From assembly GCA_035771165.1 (NCBI GenBank), contig JAWNZC010000421.1:411001-475000 (forward strand): 64,000 nucleotides of DNA. The letters are read 5' to 3'. The notes below the pieces were generated by a model, which searched no databases, was not told where the DNA came from, and saw nothing but the letters and a program-made list of their open reading frames with translations. The translations under genes were made by a program, and so were the position numbers. Within the stretch, counting starts at the first letter, position 1. Every line of letters starts with the position of its first letter. Source of the stretch: Paragorgia papillata. Its lineage: Eukaryota > Cnidaria > Anthozoa > Scleralcyonacea > Coralliidae. Of the stretch, positions 35,601 through 46,330 are shown in pieces.

Positions 35601-38600
35601 TTGCTTTTGAAATCCGATACGTATAATTGAAATGAACATTCCGAACTTACATTGCAATGTTCCAAACTACATTGCGTGGTAGATACAAATTTAAGTCGGC
35701 AATTTGTTTCTGCTTAACCAAGTATCTATTATTATATTCTATATAACAAATCATCTTCTTCTCCGTGATTTTACCAAAGGAATTCAATTCAAAGCTTATT
35801 AAATTCGAACTTCACGATGAACTTCACAACAAACTTCTGTACCAAGTTCCCAACCTTCCAATGAATGTTGACAAACAAATTTCAAAAGCAAGTTGAAACT
35901 GACTATAACTGATTCAAACTTTGCTTTGCTGGGATCATTGTTGTCCTTTTGTAAGAAGCCTTAAGCTACCAGCTTGGAAATGTATAACATTCTTTTATTA
36001 TCAGTCACAGATTTAGTCTTTGTGAATTTTAAACATTTTTAGAAATATGAAAAGTATTTTAACAGAAAAATATCTTAAGCTGAATGTTAAGACTACTTTA
36101 CTGGACTTTTGGTTGTTTCCCATACATTTACTGTGAAAAATGTCAAGAAATGTCAGAAGCTGCTCAAATCCATTCACAATTCGACTCCAGAAATCCCTAT
36201 TATTATAATGAAACAGTACATGTATGTATGATTCATAATATATTGCAAAGAGTGGGTCATACTGAACTACAAATGTCATGTAGTTCATTACTGTAACAAA
36301 CTACATGTACAATATTACAAAAGCAAAACTATATTTTAGAGAAAAAAGCAATAGTGAACTACATCTTTCCTGCAAAGTGGTTGAAAAAATTGCACATTTC
36401 TCAAAACTTCTTTCATATCTTCCTTGGTCATGCCAAGCTCACAATTGTCTTCACCCAGCTATCCTATGGTTCCAACAAACCCTGAGTTGTACTGTAATGT
36501 ACATTAATTAATATTCTGTACTGTATGTTGAGCGGGACATTGGGATTTTCAGTATTGCAGTATTGTGATGTTTTTTCGTGCAGTATTTCAGTAATTTTGC
36601 CACTTCGGTATGGTATTCAGTTTTATCCATTCTAGCAGTTTTGGTATTCATTAAATTTTCAATGCGGTACTGCAGTATTCATGATAATTTTTTCGGTATT
36701 GTGGTTTGGAGTACCCCCCAATGTCCCCCTCTATGTTGTTAATATAAATTATATTGCATTCATTCAGGTCTGTCACAGGAAAGCCAAAGAATCGCACAGC
36801 ACCAAATAAACTGAAACACATATAGACACAATGAATGCAAAAGATAAACAGAATATTACAATGAAAATAAGTATTGCCTTAACACTTGGAACCCTGAAGA
36901 CGATTCTTTAGTATTTTATTCTGGCTAACGTTCAGCACAGGGAGAGGTCCAGGCCTCAAACTGTTAAAATTCTTGAAAACCCTTGCCTTATTTTAAGCAA
37001 TATCACTTGGAAGCCAAAGTTATCTGACTACATGCAAAATTACATACAAACATTTCTCATAATTGCCTAGTAATGAGATAACATGGTCCAAGCAATCAAT
37101 CAAGAAGTAAATATGCTGACTATTGGTATACAGAAATGAAAAATATACCATTATGTACATGTATCGTAATGTAAAATAGCTGTATTGTAATATATTGCAG
37201 TAAGATTTTTGGTGAATCATTGCACCATTAGCTCTTCACAAGGTTAAAGCCATCAATATGCTATTCCCTAGTAACTCCAGAAAAACTTGAAATTAAAGCA
37301 TTCCTTTTAAAATATCTACTAGGGTATCTGCCATATTATAGTGGATACTTAAAATGTGAAACCAAGTTTGACAGACAACCATAGCTAATATGATCACAAA
37401 ACATTTCTATCCACATCAAATATAACAGAAAAAAGTAAAGAAAAGTAAATACAAGCAATTATAAAAAAACTTTCCTCACTACGTTATTCTTCCAAACATA
37501 ACTGCCACAAATTTTTGTTAACACCAATATAATAATATAATAATCTATTTTTCTTGTGGCACCATCTTTTATATAATTCTGAAAGTTTGTATTTTACTGT
37601 TTTAGTGCTAAGGGATTTTAAACCTTTGAATAAAATGGAAGAGTTCGAAAAGTTTAACAATTGCGTGACTGCAATGTGTACACTGTGAACTGTTTATTTG
37701 AAGACAGCGGGAAGGAAACATTGTAATTTGAAATTCACGCATGATACTATTTGTGCACCGTCATAACTCCGGATAAACATTGGACTATTAACTTATTTTC
37801 CTAAAACACTTCTGGCTATTAATACCGATTGTGAGACATAGCAGAATAAATAGAAATCGAGTCTTTCAGTATTGTACCTTTCAGCATTGTACAGAAGCAA
37901 CTAGCTATAAGACTGAAGCAACGAGGTGCTACAAACTTGTAGCGGATCACTATTACAATGTAAAACGGCAATCGCTATATCCCCTCATCTATACTATATA
38001 ACATCGCTGCCAGTTTCTAAAGCAAATAAAGGGAGATTACTTTGAAAATAGTTTAGTAATTTTGCTTTGAAGTGTTAAGAATGCAGAGCGTGATGATATA
38101 AAACGACGACAAAACAGTTTCACACACAAATAATGAAATATGCAAGCGAATAAAATTAAAACGGAGCGGAGAGGTAAATGTCGATTAGTTTTTCCAATTA
38201 GAACGCATGAGAACTTTTTCGAAAAGAATAAAGTTGCAATTAATAGTTGAACTTGAATGGCTTCCAAAAATACGAACGCATACAATCCAATTCGAAACTC
38301 GTGGGTTTCGCATAAGTTATGTTACAGCGAAGCGATTCTGTCAGCAACGCCTACAGCTGGGATATTTTCTTATTGTATACAGATTAGAAGTCAAATGAAC
38401 ACCAACATTAATGGCGAAAATATTAACAAAATTGCCCGATCAGACACCCCATAGCCGGTGAATAACCAGAGGACAGTGACATTTACATACTGACAAGACC
38501 GTCAAATACGAACCTTCGCCAATTCGCGTCCATTTGAGGTGGCGACAAGTAGGGACTGAAATGATAGGGGGAAGCGCTATCCATGTGGGTTATTGTCAAG

Positions 38601-39541
38601 GAAAACAGCAAAAAAAAAACAACATGAAAGTTAAACACGATAAAAATACGGGCGAAATTGTTGGAACGTTGGAAAGTATTTCAAGCAAAGTAATGCAATT
38701 CATAAGTTTGACCAAAGCTTGCGTGACTACACGTTTGTACTGCGAAAGCACGATACATTAGGGAATGCCCGCGAATTTCTTACTTCCGAAATACAGGATA
38801 TATCCTTCGCTTCGAATCTGTTTATTTTAGACTTCTACACTATTATAATACGAAATAGTTTAATTGTAAAATGTCCAAGGACACGATGGGAAATTGTGGG
38901 GGAACAATTAACGATCGGAGAGGGGCTAGAGTATTTTCGATATACAATGTTGCGTTGTAAATTAAGTGAAAGCCGCAGGTCGATAATTCGATAGTGTGTG
39001 TAGGGTATTGCTTCGAAAAATTTGCCAAAAAGGATATATTATGGCGCCTGTTGTTCACGACACGATTTCGATGATACGGTCTGTCTTTTAAGGAAACTTG
39101 GACGTCCATGTTATGCCTGACAGGGATATCATTCAAGCTTTCCTACAAAGTTCGAAAGCAATAACATACAGAGCGTCAACAATATTTTTAAATCGAAATT
39201 ATACGACCTGAACACACGAGAGAATCAAAAGTTCACGACTTACGTGTCTGGCGCCCTGAACGATACTGAAATCAGGCAACGAACCGCCATATCTGCCTCG
39301 ACTTTGCCTTCGGTTCTCGTCTTGAACTGACTTAATCGCCTAATCGATAAGAGTGAGAAAAACACAACAGTTCGGTGAGACGTAGCTCGCTTTCAGTGCA
39401 ATAAAACGCGTTTGAAACGATACCCACGCTTACGAAAGACATCTCTTCCATGATTTTTTCGAATTCTTTCGTTTCCTGTGCCTGTCTCAGCTTGTGCTGG
39501 GCAATTTTCTCCTCGAATTTCCGAGGGTTGTTGGCAGCCAT
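31738..39541 (-). CDS. CRTC: CREB-regulated transcription coactivator (CRTC/TORC)
   Basis: CRTCs shuttle to the nucleus on dephosphorylation and boost CREB-driven transcription. Exons read in phase: 39434-39541 (ATG at 39541), 39244-39330, then, after a gap, 35354-35400, 35200-35240, 34213-34259 and 31738-32638 (TAA at 31738-31740). Exon 1 is the CREB-binding helix, starting MAANNPRKFEEKIAQHKLRQ, very close to the animal consensus. Exon 2 has RYGGSLPD, matching the conserved HYGGSLPN. For exon 2, the acceptor ending GATTAAG is the one that keeps frame. The segment between GARH (exon 2) and TSSDSSLYHT (35354-35400) must be encoded between 35400 and 39244, but I did not find it. Confidence 0.93.
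32796..33545 (+). repeat. TAATCATTG-based minisatellite
   Basis: About 750 bp of 9-, 12- and 15-bp units (TAATCATTG, TAATCATAATCATTG, TAATCCTAATCATTG) lie in the CRTC intron just upstream of the last exon. Ile/Val- and Met/Thr-rich frames on both strands are repeat translations. Confidence 0.97.
33771..34185. mobile_element. MITE with GGTCTGTTTATATGGAGG ends
   Basis: The left end GGTCTGTTTATATGGAGGCG (then AGTTAACTC) is mirrored by GAGTTACCTGGC... at the right, which ends CCTCCATATAAACAGGCCC. The interior repeats CGAGTT(A/C)CCxG and TTTATATG words. It ends 27 bp from CRTC exon 34213-34259. Confidence 0.8.
34213..35400 (-). CDS. CRTC: CRTC regulatory exons (SIK/AMPK-14-3-3 site)
   Basis: This is part of the CRTC gene. 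Exon 35354-35400 encodes TSSDSSLYHTLTNPN. The first base completes a codon compatible with Arg, giving RTSSDSSL, the equivalent of the SIK/AMPK-phosphorylated, 14-3-3-binding site of vertebrate CRTCs (R-T-x-S-D-S). The next exons, 35200-35240 (ARKMSTSPDSSRE) and 34213-34259 (VGSFLAPKDSELPDI), continue in phase and match the position of the CRTC splicing-domain segment ending in a P-x-I motif. Short exons of 41-47 bp are typical of this part of the gene. Confidence 0.85.
34358..34522. mobile_element. 165-bp MITE with AGGGGGCTTTCCATTTACACGG ends
   Basis: The left arm GGGGGCTTTCCATTTACACG (then GTTAGACCGGTCAGTCCGG) and the right arm CCGGACTGATCGGTCTAACC (then TTGTCAATTGGAAAGCGCCC) are inverted copies. 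Confidence 0.8.
34546..35010. mobile_element. Long fold-back element, AATTAAGTTTGTCTTATTG ends
   Basis: Arms of ~200 bp (AAAATTAAGTTTGTCTTATTG, GAAAAGAACATTTAAAATG, GATATGCAAATGACACAAC) are repeated in inverse order on the right with ~90% identity by eye, around a spacer at ~34740-34810. A related element is at 42145-42613. Confidence 0.85.
35584..35911. mobile_element. MITE with TTATAGTCCGTTTCAGCTTG ends (copy 1)
   Basis: The left end TTATAGTCCGTTTCAGCTTG (then CTTTTGAAAT) and the right end TTTCAAAAGCAAGTTGAAAC (then TGACTATAA) are inverted repeats. A shorter copy in the other orientation lies at 53934-54150. Confidence 0.82.
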
Positions 39542-40188
39542 CTTGAAACAACTTTGCTCTCTCCACTTTCCACTTCTTACGCAGGAATGGCCGACTTTCC
39601 ACCCGAGATCGCGGGGGGGCATACCACGAACCAATCACAACACAGCACCGTTGAAACAGTCCACGAAATAAACCTGCCCCAAGAAAACAAGCAAAAGAAA
39701 TCCAGGTTTTTCTACCAGCAAACTCACAAACAACGCTCCAGGATCCACGATTCCTCAGCTAATATTCTTTTAGAGATAAAAAAAAATGCTGAAACTTCCC
39801 CACGTTAATTAAATGATGTACATTTTTAGTCGTATTATTAAAAATAAGGCAATTCGAGGCTTCGCGCGACAGTATTTTTGTCTGTCTGTCTGTCCGTCCG
39901 TAGCAAAAACGTACAACAAGAGTGATTACCGGTCAAGGTTATGAAACAATAAATAAAATTTAGAAATATATGGCCCGCCCCCTTCCTATCTATACAAGAC
40001 CATTTTAAAATGTCTACTTATTCGCTAAGAAATCAAATATTTTGTCTACTCTTACTAAAACTAGTGTACAAATGTTTTAAAAAATGTTTTGCGTACTGTG
40101 GAGCTACTGAATTAATTTGAAACAACCTGCTGCCGAAAAATATAAAATGTAGTTCAAAAGTAACCTCATATCATGCACCTAAAATTGA
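39542..40188. other. CRTC upstream region
   Basis: This is the promoter and 5' UTR side of CRTC. No TATA box or other clear element was recognised. A short TCTG/TCCG run lies at 39880-39900. Confidence 0.35.
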
Positions 40189-40397
40189 AAGTCATTTGCA
40201 ACTCACTTTTCATCCAAATCTTCGGAAGTTCGTTCCGAAGTTCGCAAGCTCGTTGGGAAGTTTGAAGTGTGTTTTGAACTACGCATTTGATTGGCTACTA
40301 GGGACCAAACAACCAATCAAATGGAGAGTTCAAAAGGAACTACGAACTTGCGAACGAACTTCCGAAGATTTGGGTGAAAAGTGAGTTGCAAATGACT
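40189..40397. mobile_element. MITE with AGTCATTTGCAACTCACTTTTC ends
   Basis: The left arm (CATTTGCAACTCACTTTTCA, CCAAATCTTCGGAAGTTCG) and the right arm (CGAACTTCCGAAGATTTGG, GTGAAAAGTGAGTTGCAAATG) form a long inverted repeat around CAACCAATCAAATG/CATTTGATTGGCTA. Confidence 0.88.
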
Positions 40398-40633
40398 GTT
40401 AATAGTGTTTAACTTCTGCATTACAATACTGAGTAAGTAGTTTGCCTTTCTTGAAATTCAAAGCATTTTTATGAAATTCAAAGCATTTTTACGGCTAAAG
40501 AAATTCGGTCAGCCAGGTAGCCAGCCATGCAAGCAGTCAGCCAGCCATACACTCGACTAGTCAGCCAACCAACCAAGCAACAACCGCTTCTTATAACTAT
40601 ATCACTAAAAATAAGCATAAAAATCTCAACTGA

Positions 40634-41251
40634 TTGGTGAAACCATGGATAGTAAAATGAGTGGATTGGAAACTAATAGTCACGTGACGTGTTTCCAGGC
40701 CGCCGATTGGCTGAAAAGCGTTTTTCTTTGCTCGAGAGATGTTGAAACCTAGTTGCAAATTGTGATGTCACGAATGGCGTGAGTACGCTTGTTTTACTGA
40801 GGTTTTTAGTGAACTTTTCTTCAAATTCTTCATATCCTCACATTCAGATGACTATGTTGACGTTTCAAATGATTTTATCGCCATACAAACCTGCCTAAGC
40901 CACAATCGAGCGTTCGGGGTAAGCGTTGTTGATCTTTGTTTTGATGATTCCTGTGTTGTTTTGAAGAAACTGGCATCCCCAAATTGTGCTTTGTTTTGCT
41001 CGGAATTTGGGATGCATATTTTAACTAGTAAACCTTGATATCTTCTTTTAAAATGAGTAAGAATAGACGGGCATTTTGTCGTATTGTGGCTTTGTCGTAT
41101 TTACAGACAATTCGATTATCATTTTAGGCTGTATTAATCCCAAACTTTGAATATACTCGGGTTTTTTAAGCTTGTCAATTGCAACCAGGTTGTTATGCTC
41201 ACGCCATCAAGTTTCCAATCCAGTCTTTTTACTATCCATGGTGAAACTAAT
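40634..41251. mobile_element. ~615-bp element with ~40 bp terminal inverted repeats
   Basis: The left end is TTGGTGAAACCATGGATAGT (then AAAATGAGTGGATTGGAAACT). The right end is AGTTTCCAATCCAGTCTTTT (then TACTATCCATGGTGAAACTAA). No open frame lies inside, so it is a non-autonomous DNA transposon. Confidence 0.85.
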
Positions 41252-41574
41252 AAAGCTAGCTTCTTAGTTTTAAAAATCAGACAGATGTGCTACAGCTTAC
41301 ATGCGTTAATATTATAATCTAAAGAAGCAAACGTTTTGAGAATAAAATATCGTTGGCTGTTGATAGGTAAACGATAATCGTTTCTTGTAATAAGAACATA
41401 TTACGTCATTTTCGTCACTTGACGTCACAGTTCTAGTCAGTAAAAATATAAACATTGAAAATTGTAAAAAAAATTGATAAGGCTGACGTCAAAAGGGCGG
41501 GAAATTACGTACTTATCATGACTTTGGTTGTAGCAATAAAAGTGTTCCTAAATATGGTTCCGTTGTAACAACTT

Positions 41575-41907
41575 AGGCCCCGCACAGACGACCTTGACAA
41601 GTTTTATTTGTTCGTGTGTACGACACAAATTGACAAGTTTTTCCTTGACAAAGAGCCTTGTTCAAAAGCTGGTCATGCCAGCTTTTGAACAAGGGAATTT
41701 GTTCGTGTGTATAGTCGTCAAGGAAAACTTGACAAGATCATCTCCTAAGCTTATTACGCGATCATTGCCGTCAAGGAAAACTTGTCCAACCGTAGACACG
41801 AGCAATTATAACTTGTCAAGGGAAATTGTTGGGAAAAAACGTGCTCATCGTACACACGAGCAAGGAAAGCTACCAAGGAACTTGTCAAGAAAAACTTGGT
41901 CGGCTTT
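41575..41907. mobile_element. Palindromic MITE, family AAGCCCCGCACAGACGACC (copy 4)
   Basis: GGCCCCGCACAGACGACC starts the left end, which has an internal deletion of the first CAAGTTTTCC. The CAAAAGCTGGTCATGCCAGC centre is intact. The right end is truncated at CTTGGTCGGCTTT. Confidence 0.85.
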
Positions 41908-42144
41908 ATGCCTTGTCCACACGTATATTGCATGTATCCGTTTTCGTTTGAAAACAGAACTTTTTTTATCCTTTTTCAAAACAATCCGCGTCCACACGAG
42001 AACAGGAAAACGGCGTTTTCAAAGTTCCACTTTGGAGACCGTCTTCGAAGAGTTCCGTTTTTGATAACCGTTTCCACGTGGATGGAAGTTCAATCCGTAA
42101 CAAAAAAGTTGCGTTTTCAAAAAAAAAACGTGTCGACGTATAGC

Positions 42145-42613
42145 CTTAACTGGGCTCACGCGATTGATTAGAATCTTTCCTCGGCCGCAAAAGGAGATTT
42201 GAATTAATGATAAAGGACATTGGCAATGAAAATTAAGTTTGTCTAATTTGAAAGAGCTCATAAAATTGTAACAGATCTTTGACAACTTTTTCGTATCTTT
42301 CTTCGTTTTCAAGATATTCCAGTTTGTTTGATATGTAAATGAGATGGTCTCTGACGTCATGAGCAGGGTAAAATATTTTTACGAAATCATTTGAAACTGT
42401 GCACATAAAAACTCCTTGTGAGTTGTGACGCTTTCATGTTGAGCAATTATAGACATGCAAGTGATTTTGCCCTGCTCATGACGTCAGAGACCATCTTATT
42501 TACATATTAAACAAATTGAAATATCTTGAAAACGAAGAAAGATACGAAAATGTTGTAAAAGATCTTTTTAAACCACAGTGAGATCCTAATCAATCGCGTG
42601 AGCCCAGTTAACT
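42145..42613. mobile_element. Long fold-back element, AACTGGGCTCACGCGATTGATT ends
   Basis: CCTTAACTGGGCTCACGCGA (then TTGATTAGAAT) and its inverse CTAATCAATCGCGTGAGCCC (then AGTTAACTG) bound ~470 bp. The inner arms (GACAACTTTTTCGTATCTTTC, GAGATGGTCTCTGACGTCATG) are also inverted. The inner arms resemble those of 34546-35010 (AAATTAAGTTTGTCT, GATATTCCAGTTTGTTTGAT). Confidence 0.87.
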
Positions 42614-42731
42614 GGACTAGCCCGGCTCATGTGATCAGCACCTTAATTATACATTGAGCCACTGGAACTCAGTCAGATGGTAGATCGAGGTAGCTTGGGG
42701 GCGGGGCGTATCGAGGTTGTTTTCCGATATC

Positions 42732-42916
42732 TGTAGACCACTTTCATAATGGCCACCAGTTTAAATATTCTTTTACGTGCATCTGAATAAGCCTTTCTGG
42801 CCTCGTTATGAAGCAAAGATTCTTTTGAATTGCAGACTCACATACGAGGCCAGAAAGGCTTATTAAGATGCACATAAAAGAATATTCAAATTAGTCGCTA
42901 TTATGGAAGTGGTCTA
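42732..42916. mobile_element. 185-bp MITE with GTAGACCACTTTCATAATGG ends
   Basis: The left arm (TGTAGACCACTTTCATAATGG, TTTAAATATTCTTTTACGTG, GCCTTTCTGGCCTCGTATG-like) and an inverse right arm ending CTATTATGGAAGTGGTCTATA. A half copy is near 22629-22670. Confidence 0.85.
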
Positions 42917-43019
42917 TACCCGACACAATGCGACTTGTAGCCCAAAAAGTACTTGTGACACACGTACGGTTTGACTAGTTCCCAGGCGTATAAATATCGA
43001 AAACAACCTCGGTCTACCA

Positions 43020-43245
43020 TCTGAGTTCCGGTGGCTCAATGGTGAGAACGTCCGGCTGGCATCCGGAAGGTTGTGGGTTCGAGTCTCGTCTGGAGCTCAG
43101 AGTTTTTCTCTGAGTTTAACACTTTGAAGTCTGACGACGAGTCTTTAAGGTTTATTCTGGCTAACACCAGACGATTTTATTCAGCACAGGGAGAGGTCCA
43201 GGCCTCAAAGTGTTAACTTACGACAGCTTGTACAGCAAAAACAAA
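43020..43245 (+). mobile_element. tRNA-Ala-like SINE
   Basis: CCGGTGGCTCAATGGTGAGA (box A-like), anticodon stem-loop TCCGG CTGGCAT CCGGA (GGC, Ala-like) and GTGGGTTCGAGTC (box B) head a body that includes CTGGAGCTCAGAGTTTTTCTC and ACGACAGCTTGTACAGCAAAAAC. Body fragments without the head recur at 15378-15432, 36920-36965 and 56570-56625. The 5' sequence does not pair with the 3' acceptor strand, so it is not a tRNA gene. Confidence 0.7.
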
Positions 43246-43740
43246 AAATAATGTGTCGTTCCCCTATTTCCTGGCCGACTGTTTCACTTCAAATCTTTAT
43301 TAATTTATGAGAAAAAAAATTCCAAATTTCTTATAAGTGAATGCTCGAAAATTTGTTCAATGATAAGGATTAAGATAATCGTTCATTCCTTCTTAATAAA
43401 CTAGTTCCAGATATGTGCAAATACATAAAAATGGTACATACGTGTACATGTGGTATACGTTTGCCAGCTTGGTGTAATGTAACAGATGTCTGGTTGACGT
43501 AATTCGTCAAGCTCAATATTTTTGGTCTCCAGACAAGGGTCGAACCAACCACTACTGAGGCTCGGATGGTGAGCTAAGGTTGCAAATTTACAATCTTGTG
43601 CGCTCCGAAGTGGCGACGGTACATGTGCTGCATGCACGGTGCTCAAATACTGAAATCCAGACTGAGTATTTGAGCTTGACGAACGCCTATACCAAATGCC
43701 TGTTACATAATATATATATATCTATATATATATATATAAT

Positions 43741-44312
43741 GATATTAGGTGTTACTCCGAGTGACGAACCATACCGGTCATGTAGAGAAAACTCTACTTG
43801 GCCCGGCTGGGATTCGAACCCGCGACCTTCGGTTTACTAGTCCGATGCTCTATCGACTGAGCTACAGATCAAGTTGGGAGCTGGTGGTGGAATGATGGTA
43901 CTTGGGTTATTTGATATTTCGAAACAGATACTAGTTTCTTCAATATCTAGACATTAGTCTTTATACATATAGATTTAGAACAATTATCAAGGGACAGTGA
44001 ACTTGGGTGAAGAATAATATCAGTAACACCTAATATTATCATTATTCTTCACCCCCGAGTTCACTTTCCCATGATAACATGTATAAAGACTAATGTCTCG
44101 ATATTGAAGAAACTAGTATCTGTTTCGAAATATCAAATAACCCAAGTACCATCATTCCACCACCAGCTCCTAACTTGACCTGTAGCTCAGTCGGTAGAGC
44201 GTCAGACTAGTAAACCGAAGGTCGCGGGTTCGAATCCCAGCCGGGCCAAGTAGAGTTTTTTCTACTTGACCAGTATGGTTCGTCACTCGGAGTAACACCT
44301 AATATCATTATT
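43741..44312. mobile_element. Head-to-head pair of tRNA-Thr-like SINEs (second instance)
   Basis: The minus-strand copy (43741-~44000) and the plus-strand copy (~44040-44312) share the full unit: GATATTAGGTGTTACTCCGA, a tRNA-like head with anticodon AGT and GGTTCGAAT box B, then GATATTTCGAAACAGATACT and a tail with TTCACCC(G)AGTTCACT. The palindrome is ~570 bp long and the arms are highly similar. Confidence 0.82.
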
Positions 44313-44351
44313 CTTCACCCGAGTTCACTGTGCCCGATATATATTTATAAG

Positions 44352-45243
44352 TAATACCATGATATGAGGGAAATTAGTGATTAAATGTCCCCGAAGCCGA
44401 GCGAGGGTGAGGGACATTTAATCACTAATTTCCCGATATATCATGGTATTAGTTTGTAATACCATGATTAATGAGGAAATAGCATTTGAATTGTAAGGAC
44501 TCGCTTGGGAATAAAGCCATAAAAAATTGATGAATACATGTGTATAAATATGAGGCACATTGGATATCGATTCAAAGTGAGTAAGGCAGGCGAGATCATG
44601 GCAGAGAACCGTTTTGCATTTGTCACAGAAAAGGATGTTCAGAATGTCCGAGGAAATAGAACACCTTTGAATACTAAAAAACACACCATGTGGAGCAGAA
44701 ACGTTTATAGACAGTGGGCAGAAGCGAGGAATAAGGAGTTCAATGAGTTTGTTGCAGAGGATGAAGAATTCAGACGTGTACCAGATTTGGATTGTCTAAC
44801 CATAAGGGACATAAACTACTGGCTGAGCAGATTTGCCGTGGAAGTAAGGAAGAAAGATCGAGGTGAATACCGTCATGAAGTGTTATACAGTCTGTTCTGT
44901 GGTCTTAATCGAACTGTGGAGTCGCTTCATCCAAACAAGAATTTGTTTCGCTCGGCGGAGTTTAAACCTCTACAACAAGCTCTTGATGGAAAATTGTGTA
45001 CTATATCTTAACTTAAACATGTATAATAAAGTCATTATTTTGTTGTGTGAGACGTTTATTTGTTTGGAAACTACTCATGCATACAAATTAGGGAAAATTT
45101 CTAATTTTTCCCCGTTTTGGAGGAAAAATTAGAAATTTTCCCTAATTTGTATGCATGAGTAGTTTTCAAACAAATAAACGTGGGGAATTTAGCGATTAAA
45201 TTTCCCTAAGAGAACAAAAGAATCCGAGGCGATCATGGTATTA
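44352..45243. mobile_element. Palindromic element family TAATACCATGAT carrying a DUF3504 ORF
   Basis: A 100-bp perfect-looking hairpin (44352-44451, ends TAATACCATGATAT / ATATCATGGTATTA) is followed at once by a longer unit. That unit starts TAATACCATGATTAATGAGG (44457) and ends ATCATGGTATTA (45243). The longer unit encloses the ORF at 44538-45011 and a 130-bp hairpin at 45052-45181. AGTGATTAAATGTCCC and GCGATTAAATTTCCC near the two ends suggest common termini. Confidence 0.65.
44538..45011 (+). CDS. DUF3504 / Crypton-like recombinase N-terminal fragment
   Basis: This is an intronless ORF of 157 codons; Met 21 (44598, MAENRFAFVTEKDVQ) is the likelier start. It resembles the N-terminal helical part of DUF3504 proteins (ZMYM/KIAA1958-type, derived from Crypton tyrosine recombinases). 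It has FVTEKDVQN, a Leu/Trp-spaced middle (DINYWLSRFAVEVRKKDRGE), then VLYSLFCGLNRTVESLHPN and SAEFKPLQQAL, as expected of the SAM-like DNA-binding region. The catalytic region (Arg, His-x-x-Arg, Tyr) that should follow is absent; the ORF stops after ALDGKLCTIS. It is bounded by TAATACCATGAT inverted repeats. It is a truncated transposon gene or a captured fragment, probably without recombinase activity. Confidence 0.6.
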   Translation: MCINMRHIGYRFKVSKAGEIMAENRFAFVTEKDVQNVRGNRTPLNTKKHTMWSRNVYRQWAEARNKEFNEFVAEDEEFRRVPDLDCLTIRDINYWLSRFAVEVRKKDRGEYRHEVLYSLFCGLNRTVESLHPNKNLFRSAEFKPLQQALDGKLCTIS

Positions 45244-45830
45244 ATATGTTAAAAACATATATGCCATGCATTTGTATTAGGTTATTCAGTTATTGCAATA
45301 TTACGGAGAAATGATGGAAGAACTCCTGTTGATATTTATAGCGTCTGAGACGAAAATGACGTAATTGATGGATCGTATGGCATCACCACTCAGACCTATG
45401 ACGACAAGCGTCCCAACACATGACGTCAGACATATTATCCTTTTATTGTCGCCATATATTTATTGGGATACAGAAGTACATCGCCCTTCCTGTTACGTTT
45501 ACTTTCCTGTTTACGATTATAAATCATATCAACTTTGCGGTGCCCTGTAGTCCGGGTTTACGAAATTTTGGGCTACAAGCAGGCTAAGTGCCGACAGATC
45601 TGCCTCCTCCGCAGGCCCTCGTTGCATCATGGACAGGTCACACTTTTGAGAGGGCCTGTCAGATCCTGTAAACAAAATAGGGACTGATCCCATTATGCAC
45701 AGCGAGACTAGGCCCTAGAGGCGATAGTTTTGAGAGGGCCTGCAATTTTTTCCCGGCCGCTGTTCGACAAACGTACGTTCAAGTTCTTTTAACACTGTGA
45801 CCACCAGGAAATTCGGTCTAAACTTTCTTA
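45244..45830. other. Intergenic stretch with a GCCTCCTCCGCAGGCCCTCG fragment
   Basis: The sequence near 45601-45660 matches the palindrome at 6751-6822. A second AGGGCCTG motif lies at 45735. No gene was recognised. Confidence 0.4.
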
Positions 45831-45919
45831 CAGATCATGACAATGAAGAAACCAATATGTTTTAGAATTACCGATCTCCTGCCAATAATATTTTTAGCGA
45901 CAAAAAAAGAATTAAAGGA

Positions 45920-46330
45920 CCAGTTGCAAGAACTATTGCAGTGTGTAACATGCTGTGCAATGGTCGAGATCGTGCGAGACAAGTTGTACGAACCATTTCA
46001 GCGTGTAACATGCTGTGCAATGGTCAAAACCGTGCGAAACAAGTCGTACGAACCATTACAGTGTGCAACATGCTGTGCAATGGTCAAAACCGTGCGAAAC
46101 AAGTCGTACGAACCATTACAGTGTGCAACATGCTGTGCAATGGTCAAAATGGTGCGAGACAAGTTATACGAACCATTGCATGCAGTGTGTAACATGCTGT
46201 GCAATGGTCAAAAATCGCGTGACACAAGTTGTACGAACTATTGCAGTGTGTAACATGCTGTGGAATGGTCAAAATCGTTGCGAGACAAGTTGTTGTAATC
46301 ATTGCACCGTATACAACGTATACGGTATAC
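45920..46330 (+). repeat. 60-bp tandem repeat, about 6 units
   Basis: Each unit has AACATGCTGTGCAATGGTCA, then AAACCGTGCGAAACAAGT(C/T)GTACGAACCATT(A/G)CAGTGTG. Units 2-4 are nearly identical and the outer ones diverge. Because 60 is a multiple of three, frames stay open on both strands, but no gene is indicated. It lies 3' of IQGAP. Confidence 0.95.

Noticed and set aside
36760..36815. CRTC exon candidate ending before 35400
   Set aside because: It has a good acceptor (TGTTTCAG), but no GT donor in the required phase and no CRTC motif.
38843..39136. Missing CRTC exon in the minus-strand frame with KDRPYHRNRVVNNRRH
   Set aside because: It is Arg-rich like the CRTC segment expected here, but no matching motif, phase-compatible splice pair or similarity was convincing.
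44168..44250. Plausible tRNA-Thr gene (box A, AGT anticodon loop, box B)
   Set aside because: The 5' side cannot pair with the 3' CCGGGCC acceptor strand, the anticodon stem has a mismatch, and the same sequence recurs at 22180, 22385 and 43800 with a shared body. It is a SINE head.
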